This document shows positions 61,437 through 64,000 of a DNA stretch of 64,000 nt, in pieces. The DNA is taken from contig CBDIHK010000002.1 of assembly GCA_965279005.1 (NCBI GenBank), forward strand, positions 5,960 to 69,959. The letters are read 5' to 3'. The number at the start of each line of letters is the position of its first letter. The stretch's first letter is position 1. The position numbers and the translations under genes were made by a program. This DNA is from Planctobacterium sp965279005. GTDB lineage: Bacteria > Pseudomonadota > Gammaproteobacteria > Enterobacterales > Alteromonadaceae. The notes below the pieces were generated by a model. The model made no database searches, was not told where the DNA came from, and worked only from the letters and a program-made list of their open reading frames with translations.

Positions 61437-62132
61437 TTAATCATTCGCGGTTGCTTTTTGGTTTGCCAGTGCTTGGCGGTGCAGGATACTGGAAAATTCT
61501 TCCATAAAATTGGCGTAGCTGTTTTCCAGCTTTTCAACCTGGTGACTAAACCGGTTATAGGCGATAACGGCAGGAATAGCGGCAAACAAGCCCATCGCCG
61601 TAGCAATCAAGGCCTCGGCAATACCGGGTGCCACCATAGCCAAGGTTGCTTGTTGCACTTCGCCTAATGCGATAAAGGCGTTCATGATCCCCCATACCGT
61701 ACCAAACAAACCAATATAAGGACTAATAGAACCCGCCGTTGCCAGGAACGGCAAATGGTTTTCAAGGCTATCAACTTCCCGTGACAAGGCAACCCGCATA
61801 GCACGATGGGAACCTTCAGTAATAGCATCAGGCAAACTCGATGCATTTTTACTCAGCCGGACAAACTCTTTAAAACCAGCGCAAAATACATTGCCCATGC
61901 CAGGTATTGATTGTCTGGCTTTCAATTCCTGGTATAAGCGGTTTAGGTCCGCACCAGACCAGAACCTGTCTTCAAACTTTTTAACTTCGTCGTTGGCATC
62001 TTTTAACGCTTTGTTGCGCTGGAAGATAAACGCCCAAGAAATAACGGATATTGCAAGTAGTGACAGCATGACCAGCTGCACTAGCAAGCTAGCCTGCATA
62101 ATCAGGCCAAAAAATGACATCTCAGATGACAC
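61437..62132 (-). CDS. tolQ: TolQ, Tol-Pal motor protein
   Basis: This 231-residue MotA/TolQ/ExbB-family protein has three membrane helices: an N-terminal one (about 17-38) and two in the C-terminal half around LATAGSISPYIGLFGTVWGIM and TAMGLFAAIPAVIAYN. It forms the proton-driven pentamer around TolR. It overlaps ybgC by 11 bp. Confidence 0.97.
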   Translation of the reverse strand: MSSEMSFFGLIMQASLLVQLVMLSLLAISVISWAFIFQRNKALKDANDEVKKFEDRFWSGADLNRLYQELKARQSIPGMGNVFCAGFKEFVRLSKNASSLPDAITEGSHRAMRVALSREVDSLENHLPFLATAGSISPYIGLFGTVWGIMNAFIALGEVQQATLAMVAPGIAEALIATAMGLFAAIPAVIAYNRFSHQVEKLENSYANFMEEFSSILHRQALANQKATAND

Positions 62133-62556
62133 GAGAAAATTCCCCTAAAATATTCTTTGGTATTGCCTTGGGTTTCATAGTAGTTATATCAATACAGGCA
62201 ACTTTTATTAGCGCTTGCACTAGTGGCTGCTGCGAAGCATTTAATACTGTTTGTTTGAATACCAAACTAGCGCGTTTCAATTCTACAACCTGGCTGGAAA
62301 TACTCAACATCTCGTTAAACCTTGCCGCCATGAAGTATTCCATTTGCACTGATTTGACGACAAAAGCGGTAGAATGTTCCATTAAAATATCTTGTTCAAA
62401 GCCTAAATCACGAAGCCACTCGGTCCGAGCTCGCTCCATAAACTTCAAATAGGCACTGTGATAGACTATCCCACCCGCATCAGTGTCTTCATAATAAACA
62501 CGAACAGGCCAGGTAAAAGTATTAATAGGTTTCAAAACATGTACTTTACGTAACAA
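62122..62556 (-). CDS. ybgC: Tol-Pal-associated acyl-CoA thioesterase YbgC
   Basis: This hotdog-fold thioesterase of about 144 residues has the signature WPVRVYYEDTDAGGIVYHSA, in which the Asp of EDTDAGG is catalytic. It is the first gene of the tol-pal operon, as in most gammaproteobacteria, and may process acyl-CoA or acyl-ACP in phospholipid metabolism. The start is uncertain: TTG 62556 and TTG 62535 are both possible, and neither has a strong ribosome binding site. Confidence 0.94.
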   Translation of the reverse strand: MLRKVHVLKPINTFTWPVRVYYEDTDAGGIVYHSAYLKFMERARTEWLRDLGFEQDILMEHSTAFVVKSVQMEYFMAARFNEMLSISSQVVELKRASLVFKQTVLNASQQPLVQALIKVACIDITTMKPKAIPKNILGEFSRVI

Positions 62557-62989
62557 AACATTATGGCCAATAGTAACACAGCAAAAACGACAGATAAGCC
62601 TTGCCTAGGTCACTTTTTCCCTGACAATTACGACGCTACAGGCAAAAACTACACAAAACCAAAAAAAGCACTTAAAAACATACTTTTTTTAAGTTATTTC
62701 ATTAAGTTATAGCTAGGCCACAAAAAGCCAAGTACAAAATACTTCTTTGCCTGCCCTAAAACCACGCAACTTTTAACTAACTCAAACATTTTTCACTTAA
62801 AAACATCATTCATGAATTACTAACATTTATTGCAAGACTTATATTTATTGCAGTTACTTTATCACCAACTTATTTTTTTATTATATTTCATACAGTTACA
62901 TAATTACTGATGTTTTAATATACACACAAAACAAATTCACAGACCTCTTCGGATTAGTTTTTCTAATCTTTAAACAAAATATTTCTCAA
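62557..62989. other. AT-rich intergenic region between ybgC and a putative small RNA
   Basis: These ~430 bp are strongly AT-rich with many A and T runs and no credible open frame. They must contain the promoter of the minus-strand ybgC-tol-pal operon. I can identify no specific site with confidence. Confidence 0.5.
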
Positions 62990-63026
62990 TTGAAGCATGC
63001 GTGTCCTTAGGTATAATACACGCATG
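62990..63026 (+). promoter_or_regulatory. Sigma-70 promoter flanked by a perfect 9-bp inverted repeat
   Basis: TTGAAG (62990-62995), a 16-bp spacer and consensus TATAAT (63012-63017) form a strong promoter. CATGCGTGT (62996-63004) and ACACGCATG (63018-63026) are exact inverted repeats on either side of the -10, so a dimeric repressor could block it. No matching known operator comes to mind. Confidence 0.65.
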
Positions 63027-63156
63027 TTTCGATGATGAACGTTCGATAGCAGAGCAGCATCTGATTTTGTTTATCTCCGACAGTCGGACATGTTCCTTGG
63101 ATTTATTTTCCTTCAACACTTGTTGTTTTTGCCCGCTTCTTGCGGGCTTTTTTTTG
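63024..63156 (+). ncRNA. Putative small RNA of about 130 nt
   Basis: The region runs from the predicted start just after TATAAT (63012-63017) to a strong terminator (63132-63156). Open frames crossing it lack ribosome binding sites and continue past the terminator. Short stems such as TCCGAC/GTCGGA (63077-63089) are visible. I cannot match it to 6S, tmRNA, SRP RNA or another family I know. It could also be a leader transcript, but nothing is encoded on the same strand downstream. Confidence 0.45.
63132..63156 (+). terminator. Rho-independent terminator of the putative small RNA
   Basis: GCCCGC (63132-63137) and GCGGGC (63143-63148) with a five-base loop are followed by eight T residues. This is a textbook plus-strand terminator with no plus-strand protein gene upstream of it. 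Confidence 0.85.
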
Positions 63157-63345
63157 CCTGCAACAAACGCAGCTAGTAGCTGGTGTACCAATAAGGGACT
63201 GGCAAAAAGCAAAAGCAAGGACGGCATATGCCATTGCAGGTAGAGAAGTTTAGGTTGAGTAAAATCGACCCAACCTGGATAGAAGGTAACTAAACATTCG
63301 CAATCGATTGTCAGCTGATGCTTGCGTCAAGCTTCAAAGGGAAAG

Positions 63346-64000
63346 CTATTCGACAACAAAGCCAAAATGCTGATAGGCGCGCTGGGTGGCTACCCGCCCC
63401 CTTGGCGTGCGTTGCAAAAAGCCCTGCTGGATCAGGAAAGGCTCTATCACATCTTCAATAGTATCTTTCTCCTCCCCAATCGCAGCGGCCAAGTTATCCA
63501 AGCCAACCGGACCGCCAGAAAACTTATCCAAAATAGCATTCAATAACTTGCGATCCATAAAATCAAAGCCTTCCTGGTCAACATCCAGCATATCCAGGGC
63601 TTTATGGGCAACAGCTTCATTTACCAAGCCGTTGGTTTTAACATCAGCATAGTCCCGGACCCGGCGCAGTAAACGGTTGGCTATACGGGGGGTACCGCGG
63701 GAGCGACGCGCGATCTCCTGGGCGCCTGCTTCGTCCATGTTCATCTTCAGATGGCGGGCTGATCGAGAAACGATACTAGTTAATTCGGCCACCTTATAAA
63801 ACTCTAGCCGCTGCACTATACCAAAGCGATCCCTAAGTGGTGAGGTCAACGAACCAGCCCTGGTAGTGGCACCAATTAGGGTAAAAGCAGGCAAGTCCAA
63901 TTTAATAGAACGGGCAGCAGGCCCTTCACCAATCATAATATCCAATTGGTAGTCTTCCATGGCTGGGTAAAGTACCTCTTCGACCACTGGGCTTAAACGA
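63346..64000 (-). CDS. ruvB: Holliday junction helicase RuvB, C-terminal part (5' end beyond window)
   Basis: The frame is open to the window edge and encodes about 218 residues of RuvB. They include VEEVLYPAMEDYQLDIMIGE, the sensor I stretch TLIGATTRAGSLTSPLRDRFG, the sensor II region RRSRGTPRIANRLLRRVRDY and the C-terminal winged helix ending TPRGRVATQRAYQHFG. RuvB is the AAA+ motor that drives branch migration with RuvA. The Walker A and B motifs lie outside the window. ruvA would be expected further upstream on this strand. Confidence 0.97.
   Translation of the reverse strand, partial: RLSPVVEEVLYPAMEDYQLDIMIGEGPAARSIKLDLPAFTLIGATTRAGSLTSPLRDRFGIVQRLEFYKVAELTSIVSRSARHLKMNMDEAGAQEIARRSRGTPRIANRLLRRVRDYADVKTNGLVNEAVAHKALDMLDVDQEGFDFMDRKLLNAILDKFSGGPVGLDNLAAAIGEEKDTIEDVIEPFLIQQGFLQRTPRGRVATQRAYQHFGFVVE

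Noticed and set aside
63001..63243. Two opposing open frames over the putative small RNA
   Set aside because: Neither has a ribosome binding site, both cross the strong terminator, and their compositions look random.

Overview
The window looks like chromosome from a marine or aquatic gammaproteobacterium close to the Alteromonadales. The evidence is the gene order of several conserved blocks (leuS-lptE-holA-rsfS-rlmH-mrdA-rodA-mltB-rlpA-dacA-ybeD-lipB-lipA; pnp-DUF1244-nlpI; ybgC-tolQRAB-pal-cpoB), moderate G+C, frequent TTG/GTG starts, and an envelope-centred accessory gene set. No species can be named from sequence alone.

Layout. (1) 1-5.1 kb: the 3' end of bamD, then a photo-oxidative stress module: an ECF11-type sigma factor with its ChrR anti-sigma factor, a LON-N-domain protein, and a divergent SnoaL-like / flavin amine oxidase / DUF1365 operon. 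Both units carry the same promoter architecture, TGATCT-N18-TA. (2) 5.1-14.4 kb: a Lon-like protease, an SRPBCC gene broken by an amber codon, two paralogous small exported proteins, and a 1396-residue hybrid two-component sensor/AraC regulator. (3) 14.5-28 kb: the cell wall elongation / outer membrane / lipoate housekeeping run, without nadD at its usual place. (4) 28-35.9 kb: an Atg22-like MFS protein, an ACP-AMP ligase-PlsC fusion, a thioesterase, a Sel1/zinc-peptidase protein, nlpI and DUF1244, with short dispersed repeats and a fragment of a second MFS gene in between. (5) 36-42 kb: pnp, a GntR/ABC transporter unit, and an endonuclease I-like protein lacking its catalytic motif. (6) 42-54.4 kb: a miniature inverted-repeat element, then an eight-gene, tightly overlapping alginate-type exopolysaccharide operon. 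(7) 54.9-57.3 kb: an EamA transporter, mobile-element debris with an orphan ParD antitoxin, and a tRNA-Lys array whose middle copy is split in its T-loop by a hairpin cassette. (8) 57.4-62.6 kb: the Tol-Pal operon, in which cpoB has its signal peptide out of frame. (9) 62.6-64 kb: a promoter-terminator pair suggesting a small RNA, then the start-truncated part of ruvB.

The most interesting system is the polysaccharide operon. It has AlgD (precursor), Alg8 and Alg44 (c-di-GMP-gated synthase), AlgK-like and AlgE-like proteins (export) and two periplasmic beta-helix proteins, but no algX, algL, algI, algJ, algF or algA. Its AlgE-like protein has an N-terminal membrane anchor and a long acidic linker, its AlgK-like protein is nearly twice the Pseudomonas length, and it adds an unrecognised lipoprotein. 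This suggests a distinct, non-acetylated mannuronate-polymer secretion machine.
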